A stretch of 64,000 nucleotides of DNA. Source: Euclidia mi. Lineage: Eukaryota > Arthropoda > Insecta > Lepidoptera > Erebidae. The stretch is from the NCBI GenBank assembly GCA_944739405.2, contig OX123188.2, forward strand, positions 66,173,251 through 66,237,250, given 5' to 3'. Positions 41,001 through 56,000 of this stretch are shown here, one piece after another. Within the stretch, counting starts at the first letter, position 1. Each line of letters begins with the position of its first letter. The notes beneath the pieces were generated by a model. That model worked only from the letters and a program-made list of their open reading frames with translations, was not told where the DNA came from and did no database searches. A program made the translations under genes and the position numbers.

Positions 41001-44000
41001 ATCCAAGATGGCCGCTGCCACAAAATGGCGGCTTATTTATTTTCCACAAATACCTCAATATGGGTATCAAATAAAAGGGCTTGATTCGTAGAATAGAACT
41101 CGCTATGAAAAATCCAACATGGCTGTGGCCTCAAAATGGCGGATTACAAATTTTCCACGAATTACTCAATATGGGTATCGAATGAAAGGGTTTGATTGGT
41201 AAAATAGGGCTCACTATAAAAAATCCACGATGGCTGCCTCCACAAAATGGCGGATTACATATTTTCCACAAATACCTCAAATATGGGTATCAAATGAAAG
41301 GGCTTGATTGGTAGAATGAAGCGTACTGTGAAAAATCCAAGATGGCCGCCGCCACAAAATGGCGGATTACTTATTTTCCACAAATACCTCAATATGGGTA
41401 TCAAATGAAAGGGTTTGATTGGTAGAATGGAGCTCACCATGAAAAATCCATGATGGCCGCTACCACAAAATGGTGGATTATTTGTTTTCCACAAATAACT
41501 CAATATGGGTATCGAATGAAAGGGCTTTACTGGTAGAATATGGCTCACTAAAACTCAAAAGCCAAGATGGCCGCCGACACAAAATGGCAGATTACTTATT
41601 TTCCACAAATACCTCAATATGGGTATCGAATGACAGGGCTTGATTCGTAGAAAACTATGAAAAAGAATGAGAAGTATCAACTTACAACAAAACTATAAAC
41701 TTGAAAATAAAATTAACTAAATAAAAATGTTTTGGGCGTAGCGTATCCAGTAAAAATAATTTAAAAAAATCACTTGCCCAACGATTTTATATTTGTCTGA
41801 TCAATACCCAAGATTGATGAGGAGATTGGTACGATCTGGTAGCTAGGACTTACCGAATTACTTTTATGCATTTAGTACATAACCTAACTACATCGTTTTT
41901 ATTGTAATAAAACAGTATACTTAACATAAAAAAACATATTTATGTTTTTTACAATGCTCATTCTAGAGTAGTTATCAAATTGTTTTCAAAATTTATAGAT
42001 TTATTGCCAGATCAGTATTTAATGTAGAACTTTGTCTTTTACAGTAAGTAGCATAGATTATACACTTATACGTAAGAAGTTTGGACGAATAATTTAAAAG
42101 TTATCACTTATCACGATATATTTGACCTAATCGCAGCGTCATTAAAAACGTTCTATGAGTTGGCGCGCTTAAGCGCAGCGGGGTGGAGGGACGGTCTGAT
42201 ATGTATTTTGTGGTAATGCTTTCAGTTTAGATTTTTGCTGCTGTTATATTCAGTAGGTATATACGCTCTTCATTACTTCAATAATATACCTACACACTTA
42301 TCTTTACCTGAAGTTCGACGATTATTAAAACATAAAAAAATTTTAAGCATTATCTGTTTATATGTATGCTACACGGCTAATCTGCAGAGCCGTTTGTGAT
42401 GAAATTTGACATGAATAGTCTGAAACCCAGGGAAGTACATAGGCTACCCTTTATTAAAATTTCATGCTGGCGAGCGAAGCCGCGGGCGAAAGCTAGTAGG
42501 ATATAAACCTTTGTATATTCATGTAGGGTAGGTGTAGAATTATGTATACGCTTGTTAATTCCCGCACGTGTGTACATGGATGCATCCGCGCGTAAATATT
42601 AGCTAAGCTTTGTATTGCGGTCCTTGCAAAATTACGCTCATAATTAATTTTCTATATTATATGCACAACTAGAGGACGCCAGCAGCTACGCCTGCATTTT
42701 TTTTTAATTTATCTGTTTTGACCGATCCCGTGGGTATTTCGGGTAATCCCTTCTTAGTGCACCTCTACGGTCCCCAAGGAACATACATGCCAAATTTCAG
42801 CTTCCTGCGCCCAATAGATTTGGCTGTAGCTTGTCTGTCAGTCAGTCAGTAACGCAAGGATTTTATATATTAAGATGTGCTCTAGTGTGGCTTCTACGTA
42901 AAAACAATCGCCTTACCTTACTATCAGGAGCGCCGGGAAAAATTAACCTACGTTCTTGAAGTCCTCGTGCGTTCACGCTATGCTTTTTTAAAGCGCTAGT
43001 TAATTCTTAGAATGTAGCCCATATCATTTTGTGATGTTTAATGTGTTGAAGCACAATCGCGACGTTGAACATTATTTGAAAGACTGGGTGCTTAGTTTAC
43101 TTTTCAAAAATCAATACTTTTAGGTAGTGCAGTTTATGTATGCTTGAAGTGATTTCAAATCGCAAAAGAAATATAAGGTAACTGCACCAGTGATGGACGG
43201 TTTAAGGTCGATGAAGTACGTATAAAATTTCCAAAAAAAAAGTTGCGGGCCGATTCTTGCAATAGCTGTAGATAAAGTTGGTTATGGTTTTTTAGCATCT
43301 AATAAGAGAATACTACATTCATTCTAGTAATTTCCATAAAAATAAAATTACGAATAAAATTGGCTTAAAATTATCCAGTAATGGACAAGTCATACACCAA
43401 TGATTGACACCTAGTTATGGACAGTGTTCCGGTATTGGACACCTAGTGATAGACACTTGATAGATACAAATAAATAAAAATATTGTTTGTTTAGAAACAA
43501 ATTTTATTTGCTGTTACGTATTCTAAAATAAAAGTTCTTATTAATCATAAAATAAAGTACTGTAAGAAAGATCTTGTTTGTAGTACCTACACTAATGGAA
43601 TGAACCAGTGATGGACACCCCAGTAATGAACACGTCTGTCCATTACTGGTAAAAAGCTTTATAAAGTCACGGAAAAAAGATATTTCATTGACTTCGAGAA
43701 ATAAATCTAGAATCGACTAAAATCTTTAAAAAAATGCCCTGCACTAGTAATCGACACAATGTCCATAACTAGGACATGTCATAATAACAGTTACTAGTCA
43801 TGGACACAGCAAAAAAAAAACAAACCACGTTGTTGTTTGCAATACATTTAATTAAGATTGTTTGGAAAAGAGGTTAATTCAGCCACAAACTTATTATTTA
43901 TTCATTATTACCTTAATTGAATTGTCAAAAAATACTCATCAGCAACATACCTCGCTATCAAACTCACTTAAAAAACGATATCACTGGTGACACGTGCTGT

Positions 44001-47000
44001 TTATCTTTCCACCAGTTTGAAACTGAACCACAGACATACATCAGCTGTCAATATTTTGACACTTTAATCCCTTTTCTCTGTGGTAAAATATTGCCAGGTA
44101 ACAAAAGCGTTGTAGAATCCTTATTTTTTAGGACTCAATCAATAATGTTCATAACTGGTACGCTGTCCATTACCGGTGCACTTACCTTATTACAATCTTC
44201 AATCACATGCACATTCTTACAATCTTCTGACGTTTTATTATTTTTAATCTTAAAATTATTGTATCTACAATATCGAACATGCTTTGCAAATTTTAGCCCA
44301 TTATACCTATTAAATATTTACTTCATATTTTCAGTATAAACGATTTTTAAATCATTCTTGAGAATATTCTGTATAGCATAAAAGCATTTCATTGTAAATT
44401 TCGAAATCTTATTTTCTTTTTCCGATTAGTCAATTTCAACAGAAAACATAGAAAGAACGAGATAAGAAAGAAACACACGAAATTAAATGTGTAATACCAA
44501 GATAAAAAGTAAAACAGTGACAATCCGTAGTCTCTCAACTATCCTTTGGGGAACTGGCGTAAAGTGTGTTCTGTGTAAACATAACTGTTTAACTGCACAA
44601 GCTCTATATTCGTTTTTGTTACATATTACTACGTAACAGGAAAAGCCTGCCTGATATATAACCTCAGACCGCTCAAAGCATATCTTCTACTTGAAGCAGT
44701 GGCGGGTTTATTTTCTTGTCGTATGGTTCACGTAACGGTTCAGGGCTTAAATTTGATAGAAATATTATACTGGCAAATGCAGTTTATTTTCTTATGAAAT
44801 ACTTTAAATAAATAAAAAAATATCGATTATAAGAAAATATACAAAGCGTCACTTCCCTTTTTTTATTCTAGGGCTATTTCTGTCGTAAGAGGCGACTAGG
44901 GAAAAATACATGAAGCAAATATTGGGAAAATCAAACCCTAGATATACCAGTCCTACTCCTAAGCTAGTGTGGCATAGTTATCCAAATCCTCCTGTTGACT
45001 CACAATGCTATTCTGACTCAAAAGAGTGGATTGTAAAAGGCTGTACCATGATGATATAAAATCCTTAACGGAAATGATCAGTCAAATATGACTCGCAATT
45101 GATGTTTTTTTTATTTTTCGGCACAGGTTACGTCGCGGCTTCAGACATCGAGGTGTGATGGTGCTTCCCCGTCAAACGTGTGGACTCTTCACTCACACAC
45201 TTCTGTTAGAGCGGTACCCGGGCGGCCGGCACCGACTCGACCGCTCCATACAAGGCGGCGAGCTCTTCCAGACGGTCATCAATAACCCCGTGAGTGAAAA
45301 CATTATGTGTTTATTCTAATATCAAGCTTGCTTCTAATATAAGCTTGTCTCACTTGACGGCACGATGTTGGTTCATATATTTCCAAAAATATTCCATCCT
45401 TTATTCGGTTATGAAATTATGCCGTAACTCGTTTTTGGATTGTTTGCTTGGATGGCGGCAATTTGAATTCATGTAAAAACGCTAATGTTGATCGTGAGGT
45501 GCCTTTAGCATCGCTGAAATATGCCAAAATACATTTCATACTACACTTCCGAGATATAAAGTCGTAAGGGTATATTGTGAAATGTAAATATAAATTGACG
45601 CGCTAATAAAACTACGTTGTTGTTATCGATGAAGCCCTGCAGCACTCGACGCGGTACGTACGTAGGTACTCGTATTCGCGGCGTATTATTCTTTGTTGAC
45701 AAAATTAATTGAACGCTGTAATTATTATTATTATCTATCCAATACGGATATATTTTCAGCTGATATCATAAATTATTTGGTTAATAAATATTGATTTTGC
45801 TGTTCAAGCGTATTTACATTTAAATGCCAATGAGAACGTTTAAAACATAATACATCCGTCAGTACATCCACATGAAATCAATAATATCCAGTTGATGATT
45901 TGAATTTTCAAGATTACTTTTAATTACGATAGGAATCAAATGTTCCGTCTCGCACATTTAGTAACTGAGATGCAATTAATTGTTTCGTTACCGCGGGCTT
46001 TTGAGGATATTCTACATTAGATAGCCCACCTTATTTTTTTAGTTGGTTTTAAAAAAGTCCAGCGACCGAACTAGTAATAAATCGTATTCCACAGGCACCT
46101 TTAAAACATTTTAACTACGGACACAAAGCACACCCTGCGTGCCCAATTTTCAGCTGTCCATCACTATAATACATCTGTGCATGACGTAAAAACGTCACTG
46201 CATTTTGATCCACTACGATGCTATAATACTATACTATATTTTCAACGGACTGATAGTCTTGAGGCTAGTGAAGTTTGATTCCCACTCAAGAAAAATCGTT
46301 GTGATGCGCACGATGATTTGTTCTGTGTCTAAAAATAATTTATAAGTATTTAATACTAGACTTCGACCGCGTCTCCACTCGCGTGGCAGTCTGTCATCGC
46401 GGTAAAAGGCGTATGCCATTCCCCAGCGTTTTAATTATCTCCACACGCAGAAATCATACCACAACATCGCTTGGTTGCGACACTTGCGACAAGAACGAAG
46501 GACTAATAAAAATCATATTTACATATGTATAATATTAGTTCGGATGAATGTATATAACAATATACATTATATATTTATCAGTTATCTGGTTGCCATAGTA
46601 CAAGCTCTGCTTAGTTCGGGATCATTTGACCCCGTGTGATATTGTTGTCCCATGATATCGTTTTTCGTTTTCTTTTCACGGGTATTATTCGAATTTGTTG
46701 GAACAAATTGCAAAAATATCCGTTAAATATAGTTTTCATTATTTTTCTATTAACAATTTGTTATTCGTGTGCAGATCAACGTGTTCATGACGCACATGTC
46801 GAACTACGGCAACGACCGCCTGGCGCTGTACACGTTCGAGTCGGTGGTGAAGTTCCTCCGGTGTTGGACGAACGTTAGACTGGCGTCCGCGCCGCCGCTT
46901 GCGCTCGCCGACAAGTACTTCCAGCTGAGGCCTGATGAACTGAACCCATTGTGGGGGGTGAGTATTTAAGAGCATTTATAGTTACACCTCACGGCTTTCT

Positions 47001-50000
47001 ACATACACTTCAAAGTCTACTGTTTTCCAAACCCATACACCAATATGAATTAAACTTGTTTCGTATAAATACAATACTGAGCTTTAGGGAATGTTTTGAG
47101 AACATATACAAAAAAGATTTTTAGAATGAATAGTGAAGGTTTTTTTGGTTGCCGTAAAACTAATTATGTATAGGCTTCTGTCTTGTATAAAACATTTTCA
47201 AAGAAGTATTCGCAATACATTCCTGCTCTTAAGAATAACGAGAGTTCGGATAAGTGAGTGAACTTCCAAACTATTTTATTTTAGTATCTACCTTTTTAAA
47301 TCTTTTGAATAGTAACTCCCCGTGTAGTGTAGTATTATGATTCGAAAGTGTCACTACTTTTCATTCAGCGAGTGTCGTAAAAGGCGACTGAGGAGAATAC
47401 AGGATGCAAATGGTATCTTTGGGAAAGACAGTATACTCGATATTATACCTTATACCAACCGGTCTGAAGAGAGTCGTGTAGCAGGCCAAATCCACCTATT
47501 GATACACAATGCTACTGTGGCACCATTAGGCACAATTAGGAGAGGAAAACCTATATCCAGCAGTGGACTACGAAATACTGTATGATGAATAGTTGCCATA
47601 CAAAAAATTAAGCTGCATATACACCACTATTTTTTAATTAGTACAAAAAATTTAACGGGGCACTAAGTATCTTTAACTGATCATATTTATGTAATTAAAA
47701 AATAAAAACACTAAGTCCCAAAACTAACTCAAAAGTGTCCACAAAAATACGTAATAATTGGTTAATGCATAACTAATACTATGACCGAGTCGCGTACTAT
47801 AAGTAAAAATAGTAGCAAACTACTCCATTGATAAATTCCCCCCTGTCCCTTTGCGCCCGCGCCGCGTCCGATGCGACAAACAGTGCTAAATTGCTAGCGG
47901 AACCGAGCGCCTCTATGTTTCCGTCGCAACAGATAATTGTTTGTTTACGTTTGCCCAACGCAATGGCTTAACAGTTCACATCACGGGAGTATGTAGCTAC
48001 GCGTACTTTTTGTGTGGAGGAATCCCAAGTGCAGCTGTGTACCCATGGACTTATTTTTGTGAGTGTACAAAAGTGAGCCGGCTAGTATCGAACAATTAAA
48101 ACAGCGCATATTGGACCCTTTTGACGAAGTGAAAAGACTGTGATCTGTGTATTGACAACGTTGGTGGACATTTCGAAGGACAATGGAAATACTTGTAAGT
48201 TTAGTAAATAATACCTACTTAAGTAAATAATTATTTGAGGCGGACGGCTCAAAATCGGTCTGTGTGGAGAACCTTGAGGGAGGCCTATGTCCAGCAGTGG
48301 TCGCCTCTAGGCTGACATGATGATAATAAAATAATATTTGTAAATAGCAGATGATTCTAACTTCATACATACGCCAAAATTACTCTTTTCTTTTATTACA
48401 GAATAGCTTCTTTTATTTTGATATGTGTTTGCTTTCTAATTACATACCTCCGTATTTAATTACTTGTATCTGCCGTGTGGTTGACGGCATAGAATACAAG
48501 TGTCACCACCGCCTAATCTTCCCGTGGGTGGCGTAAGAGGCGACTAAGGGATAACACGGTGCAAATACCATCTTTGCGTAGAGACGGAAAACTCGACACC
48601 AAACCCTATACGACTGCCTCGTTGGTCTCGCGGCATAAATGTGCGCTTGGGATCGGGAGGTCCCGGGTTCGATTCCTGGGTCGGGCAGTGTTATTGGGTT
48701 TTTCTGTCACGAAATTCTCAGTAGCAGCACGGAGTCTGGAAATGTGCCCGGTACGGCAATAGGCTCGCCCCTAATTTCGTGGGACTAAAGTATATCTGGC
48801 GAAAAGTGGGTGTAGAAATACACCTCTGCCTACCCCTTCGGGGATAAAAGGCGTGACGATATGTATCTTTGTTAATTACTTGTACAACGGTAAATTTTGC
48901 CGGTCCTAAGCACGGATAAACTATGAAGCAGAGGGTAGAATTAAAAAAACTAAAAAGTAACTACCTACACTGATTCTTTTGCTTTATTTTATTGTCTAAG
49001 GCTACCTACATTATAAGTGCGACGGAAAGAATGTGTAAGAGTAGGACGGAAAGTAAGTACTATCAATGAAGTAGTGAATGGATTGTAAAATATGTCTATG
49101 ATTTAGGTGAGATTTTCTACAAAAAACAAATGATTATAACTTTGCTATTTATAGATATTATGAAATTCTTATGTCACATATATGAAAATAATGTCTTCGC
49201 TAATATGTCCTTAAAGTTTTTGTACTAATTAAAAAATAGTGGTGTATATCGTTTACGACAAAAAGAATATGTGCCCTTAACTGTTTTGTTTTACCCAATT
49301 TATATTAATAGTCAGCGTCAGAAGGTGCAAACCAAGACCACTGTTAAATTGGATATGAAAAATGATAAAGCTTAGATGTTTGAGTACTTACTAAGACATT
49401 TTAGACATGGAATAGCACCCAAGAATTTTATGACGGAATAGCACCCAAGAATTTTATGACGGAATAGCACCCAAGAATTTTATGTCTTTAAAAGTCAAGT
49501 ATAGTCAAAATATGTTTTACATTAAGTATGAATAAAATATGCCGATTAAGAACTTCTACATCAGAATTAAGAAGCGTACGAGAGTTACAAACATATTTAT
49601 CAGCCTAAATTCAATAATTATAATCTTTCTAATAACCTGATATTTTTACCTAAGGTGATGTGGAAAACAAGAACAGGCTTGTAAGCTCTCAACAAATACA
49701 AATAATAGCTATACCAGCTCTGGTGATTTACGGCGACAAGTGAAATTGCTTTCTGTCCCGCTATCCCTAGCTGTTGCTTTACATTTTTAAGCAGTTCTTA
49801 ACGGTTTCCAACGCAATTTGTATTTTATTTTATTGCTCTGAAGACATATTTGTGAAAAGAATCCAGCAGATACTCACTTTAAGTTGAAGTGGTGCTTTTG
49901 CCTCATTATTCCTTTCGCATAATTTTGCGCTCGTTATAATTCTATTATTATAAATATCGGGTCTTGCAAAGTACTACTGGTCCTTTCTATAAAGCATTCT

Positions 50001-53000
50001 TAGTTAGCTGGGTGTGATAATACGCTTGGTTTACCTTTATTATTGGTTTTAACTCCACCCGTCGGACTCCTGTCATATGGTACATGCACTAGATCGTATT
50101 CTAGATCTATTATAGGCGTTGATGGACCAATCTTAATTTTTGGATCTAAGCTGGCTCTCGCGCAAGAAGCTGAAATTTGGCATGTATGGGGACCGTAGGG
50201 GTGCACTAAGAAGGGACTGCCCGAAGTCTTACGGGATCGGGCAAAACGGTAAATTAAAAAAATGTGCTGTCGTAGCTGTGGGCATCCTCTGGTTTTTCCA
50301 TAAAGGTCTTGCTATCAAAATGTAAAATGTGTTTCATAATTTGCACTAAATTTGATAATAATCAATAAGAACAACAGTTCAACATTATTTACAAAGCTTT
50401 TAACAATTCCTAAAAGCTAACAACAAATTGCCTCAATATTTTATATTAGTTCTGGTTAATGGTTGTTGCTGATATACAGATATAAAAAGATAACGTTTCG
50501 AATAATGTATCGTAATTGATCACCGACATTTAGTATTTATGGTGGCTAGTGCCGCCGTGTCCTGTCCTTTATTGTACTCATTATTCGCCTGCTTTGTACC
50601 AGCTATCTTTAGCCGTACGTTTGTCAGCAGGCAATCTATTTTCCGACGTGGCGAGGTCTTTCGCTTAAGTGATGTCGTAGTAAAGTCGACATTATTCGAC
50701 AAACTTAGTATTTTAAATTGATTTCTAAGTAATCTTAAAGTGGGTAATACAAGCCACGATACAGATTCAAAAATGTATTTCATAAATCGTGCATAGATCA
50801 ATAACAGAGCAAAGAGTCCCTATTTATAGCATAGAGTCTAAAAAGAGGTATTCTATGAAAGAGAATCACAAGGTTAATTGGGTAAGCAGGCTTAGGAGCT
50901 TTAGATAAAAATCTTACGGTTCCATGCACTAATCTGGTGGTTCTATATATAGGGAATCTTGTGTTTTTAATCATTGAGACCTTTGTATGCTAAGATTGTT
51001 TGGACACATGGAGAGGATGGATGACGAAAGACTGTCCAAGTAGTTATTTAAGTCAAAGTGTGAATGGGACAGGAGGAAGGGGAAGACCTAGACGGACGTT
51101 CTCTGACCAGATTGGAGACATTCTAAAAAAAGGACAGGTTAGAAGTACCCTTAACCGAATAGCATGCACGTGAAAGGACAATGGCAGATCTCCATACATC
51201 AAAATGTCTGAAATTAAATTGAAGCGTACAGTAATAAAAAAAATATCAAAAAAATTGGCGTAAGTAACAGAGTTTCTATATGATTTTATTTTCACTCAGG
51301 AAAGTTGGAAAAAGAAGATATCAGTGTTTGAATTTTAGTTAATAATGAACAATGCAGGTAAAAGGAAAGTTATTGTATGAAAGATAAACAATGTAGGTAG
51401 GTACGTTTGAATTATCAAATGACATATGTCAGATTGACATCAAAACGCGGAAATATTTTGTAGCATCTAACTGTCACAGCCAAAGACAAAAGCAGAGCTG
51501 CACATTTTAAATCGATTTTATGTGAAATCGATACAACATTAAAAAGATGCTGTGACGTTTTTATTTGATTTAAACGTTGTTTTGCTTCAAAAATATTAGC
51601 TTATTGATATAATGTTGATTAAATATTAAATAACTGCATTTTAAACCAAACCAACTCTATAAAGGTCGATCGTATCGATTACTTATTTAATAATCGATAT
51701 GGATATAGCACTCACGTCTATTCCTGTCACACCATTGTCTATGGCAACAATCAAATAATAAAGTATTCGTAATCAATTGGAATGCTTTTTATCATCATAA
51801 AATACTCCAGCTTTAACGAGACAAAGTGAAAATATTAAAAATCGTAGAAAAAAAATCTATTTGTTTTGTTCATATGAAGTTTAAGGTCGCCACAACGAAC
51901 CCAGACCAAATTCTGCCATTGTCCTTTGATGGGAGTAAATGAAGCAAGAGAGATATGTCAGGATCGTTGCAAATGGCGTTCCGTAGTCTTTGCCTACCCC
52001 TCCGGGAAACAGGCGTGAGTCTATGTGTGTATGTATGAAACTGATCTAAGTGATTGTGGTTTAGGCTCTAGATATTTCAATCGCTATTCACTTCACTGCC
52101 AACTCGTTCAGCTACATACATAGGTTGACTAATTTAGTGGTAACTTACTCCTATCGCCTTTATTGTTTTAGGAGTAAAAGTAAATTAGACTAAAAAACAT
52201 TATTTCACATTCTGAAATGAACATGTTATTCCATTTTACAAAATAATAATATGTATTTCTTAACAAGACGAAACAAGTGTTGATGTCTTAATGCATGAAC
52301 ATGGAGTACCTAAGAGAGATGCGGGAGGTTAACGTCGCACATTACCCTACAAATTAACGAACGCGTCTAGCTTCTTAACCACAATTATGTAGACAAGGAA
52401 AATTCATATTCATCGTATTTTCCATTGCGTCACAAGTAAAACAACGGAATTTTACGTAGCGCGGATCTTCCACTCCAGTGCCCGCCGACTCGAATCCTTC
52501 CATTGCTTTGACTTTGACAGTTGGAGTTCTTCTGAATCTATTAATCAGTGATTTTATTTAACAAACTTCGATAAAAGTCCTTTGACGCAAATAAAATAGA
52601 CTGTTTCGCTTTGGAGTCGTCGACTGAGTAGTCATTGTAGTCGAATCAATTAACTTTCTCTAACAGTTTGACAGTTGCACACCCCATTTCCGCGTCACTA
52701 CGTTCGGACCATAAAGTTGAAAGTATCCATCAAAATTGTCTATTTCCATTGTTGTTACAAGTAACGCTTTAACGTTATTTCATTTTCATTTAAAACAATT
52801 GACATGTTGACGGAAATGTTAAACATCCCCTAACATTTACATTTCAAATATTTAGGTAAATTCAAATGGTTATGATATTTCATTATGTTTGGTCGGGCAT
52901 TCGGAGAGTATCACAATATGTGCTTTTGTTGGCAATTTGCGAACTAAAACTTTAATCGTAGAACTTTTAGAATCGTAGAACATAATAATATATTCAAGAA

Positions 53001-56000
53001 CTATTGCTAACGGACGAACTAATGAGGTTGTCGCATCACGTATCCATCGTATATTGCGTCGAATAGGTATAGGTACCTACGTGTTGTTTTAACAGGTATT
53101 ATATTCATTTAGTACCAAGCTTATGATGATGATGTACTCGAAACAACATAATCTACATTATTTCTAGGATTAATACTTGATTCGAAGTTACAGTGGGTGC
53201 GCACGTTACATATCTCTCAGGGAAACTTAGTTCAGCTGCTTAAGAAGTGGATATACGCCGCTGACCTTGCTCGTACTACTGGTTAGTTGTCCACGCGCGA
53301 TTTGCGAGTATCGGTGACGTAAAAAAATCCTTAGAAAATAATAAGTGAAGTTATTTGCAAAAATAAGCTGAAGGTTCCCTTGGTGTTCTAATATATAAGA
53401 GGCTGATTCAATTTAAACAATCTTATAATTGATAGATTAGGAGAAAAAAGGTAATAACTACAAAAACAGAGGTGACTTTGCATATTTTATTCAGATATTT
53501 AAAATACTTTTTTTTAGGATTTGGTACCGAAGAGAAAATGCTTTATATGATGTAGATTAAGACATATATTTTTGGATTTTTTTTCTTTAACAATTACGTA
53601 GAAAAAGGTTTTAATTTACCCCTAATGACGCCCAATTCACAAATGTCCTGGCCTTAAGAATGCCGTTAAGAAGGTTCGTGTTCGGTTGACCGATGTCGAT
53701 ACGGCTAGATTGGTTTATTTAATTATCTTCATAGTGTATGTATGTCATATGACATAGTGTTACGGGGTAGAGTTGCTGATATCGAAAATATTTTTATATT
53801 GCAAAAACGGGCAGTTAGGGCTATTTACCAGTTAAAGACAAGAGTCTCACTCAAAGAAAAATTTAAAACTATTGGTATTCTTACTGTAGCGTCACAATAT
53901 ATTTATGCTAGCGTTATGCATGTAAGACTAAAATATAAATTCTTATAAAATGAATAGTGACATACACAATATCAATTCTAGAAATAGACATAAATAATGT
54001 GTTCCGTATTTTCGTATGCACAAAACGCCTAGCTCTTTTATTGGGCTTAGTATACGCATATGCAATAACCGACTTATATTTTAGACTTGCCGTTGAGTTC
54101 GTTTCAGGCAGAAGTTAAAAATAATCTTATAAACAAGGCATATTATAGTTTGAAGGATTATTTTAATGACAGGTGCGCTTGGAAGTAGTTTTTCGCTTTT
54201 GACTAGGTCAATAATTAAGTAGTTTTATTTTATAGTGTATTTAATTACTTACCATATTCTCATTTCATACTATATTTTGCATTCATGTTCCACACTTTCA
54301 TTATAACTTTGCGGATTTGTAAAGTTTGGGTAACGCGTGGTCATGGGCTAACTAATAGATTGTCAATTGCTTTGGGTTCATATCCCGTTACTTTCTGCTA
54401 CATGCACTTCCACCATAGTTCTGACCATGTTCGCGAGTTGCCTACATTAAAAAAGACGTAAGTGGATGCTCCTGTTTCACCATATTTACTTTGGGAGGCT
54501 TACCAAATGAACATAATTTTGTGCTTGAGTATGATATCAATAGTTTATTTTTACAAGTAGATGTCTTACAATGTGAAACAGTTGCTGCTCCGTACAAAAA
54601 TAAAATGTACAACCATTAGGTATATTTGATTTAAAAGAGTGGCCAAGAGTTTTATTGCCCGTTCTTTCGCGTGGTTCTACCTAGTGCATTGCGAAAGTGG
54701 CAGTAAATGTAGAATCATTAAGAAAGTAACTTAAATTTTGACGTTCATAAGCGTCACGTTGTGGCTTAGATGAATAAAATGATTTTGACTTTGACTTAAC
54801 TTTCAAACATGACGCGAATGATAAAGACAATATTAGGCGCCTAGTCACTTTCTACAACTATTGCCTTCTGTTGATGATGGAGCGAAAGCAATGGAGCTTG
54901 ATGATGCTTGACCTAGGTTAACCTTTCAACGAAAGCGCCTCGAGACGTTTTCTCCAAGGAGCCTCGATATCACACCACTTACTCACAAGACGATACTCCT
55001 CTTGTAGTTAGATATTGTGGCTTTTTCACTAAAATAAGTACTTAGTGTTATTGATGAGGTGAATGCAGCCTACTTATTAAAAAGAATATTGGTTTTGGAA
55101 CTGGTTTCATTACGTGACGTCACAAATTGACCTCCACATCGCAACATTAGAATATACCTATTGATTATATCATAGGTACACGAATGTCATGATACAACTT
55201 AAATACCCATGTAGATAGCAAACCAAAGCGAAACTGCTAAATCATAATTTTGCTGCGTAATACCAAGAAATTAATCAAAGTTTGCCAGTTTTGACACAAA
55301 TAGTACCTACAATTTATGCGCGATCCATACCATCCTCTATGCACGAATAGTCTCATATATCGTTTCCCAAGGAGGCACGAACTCGCGGGAAACAATATGC
55401 ATGCCGCGAGATTTAATATTTTATTAGCCTGCGAGATATGTGAAATATCACTGAAACACGACAAGGAAATTGAAAATACATACTTAATACATATTTTGTG
55501 CGATGGATCGTAAGAGTGGCTGCATTTTATTGCACAGATAAAACTACACTATATTGCATTCATTCGAAGATATGGCGCGCGAATATAAACACACCAATGG
55601 AGTCAGTCGTTTATTTTTATATAAAAGTGACCTTTCGTTATATGAAGGTTTGCATTAAAACGCTTTTCATTGCACCTCTTTTGTCCTAGTTGAGCGTTAA
55701 AAAGCAGAAACTGTGTACAGTTTCGTAGAAGCTTTCAGTAATGAATATGATATTTGTGATGAGCCTAGGTGTCCTATGTTAACTAAGTAGTTCGTTATTG
55801 AACGTACTTTATAACCTCATAAAGCTTGTTTGCAAATATAGGTTTACTTAGTTTAGTCATTAAGAACTTCATGATGAAGTTTTGTTAGATAAAGTACCTA
55901 TAATTTTGGATCTGAATTGTTGTTATGTATATCATCCACACAAGTTGCTACGTATGAGCAGTAAAGGTCATCAACTACTTAAAATTCAATTGTATACAGA

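Larger units (their letters stand above)
20312..45126 (+). other. sfl intron, 24.8 kb transposon mosaic
   Basis: Its elements are listed separately. Stretches where I see nothing beyond AT-rich sequence are 20312-20545, 21340-22389, about 25660-26220, 31758-33230, 34100-34750, about 35906-37540, about 41660-42390, about 42500-43170 and 44190-44860. A repeat with ACGGAACCCTTATAG plus a GTCTGTCTGTCTGTCC run sits at about 35093-35160 and resembles a widespread insect repeat. Confidence 0.75.

Noticed and set aside
43917..44339. 140-codon ORF inside the motif-array element
   Set aside because: It runs across the right terminal repeat of the element into flanking sequence and has no domain, so it is not the element's gene.
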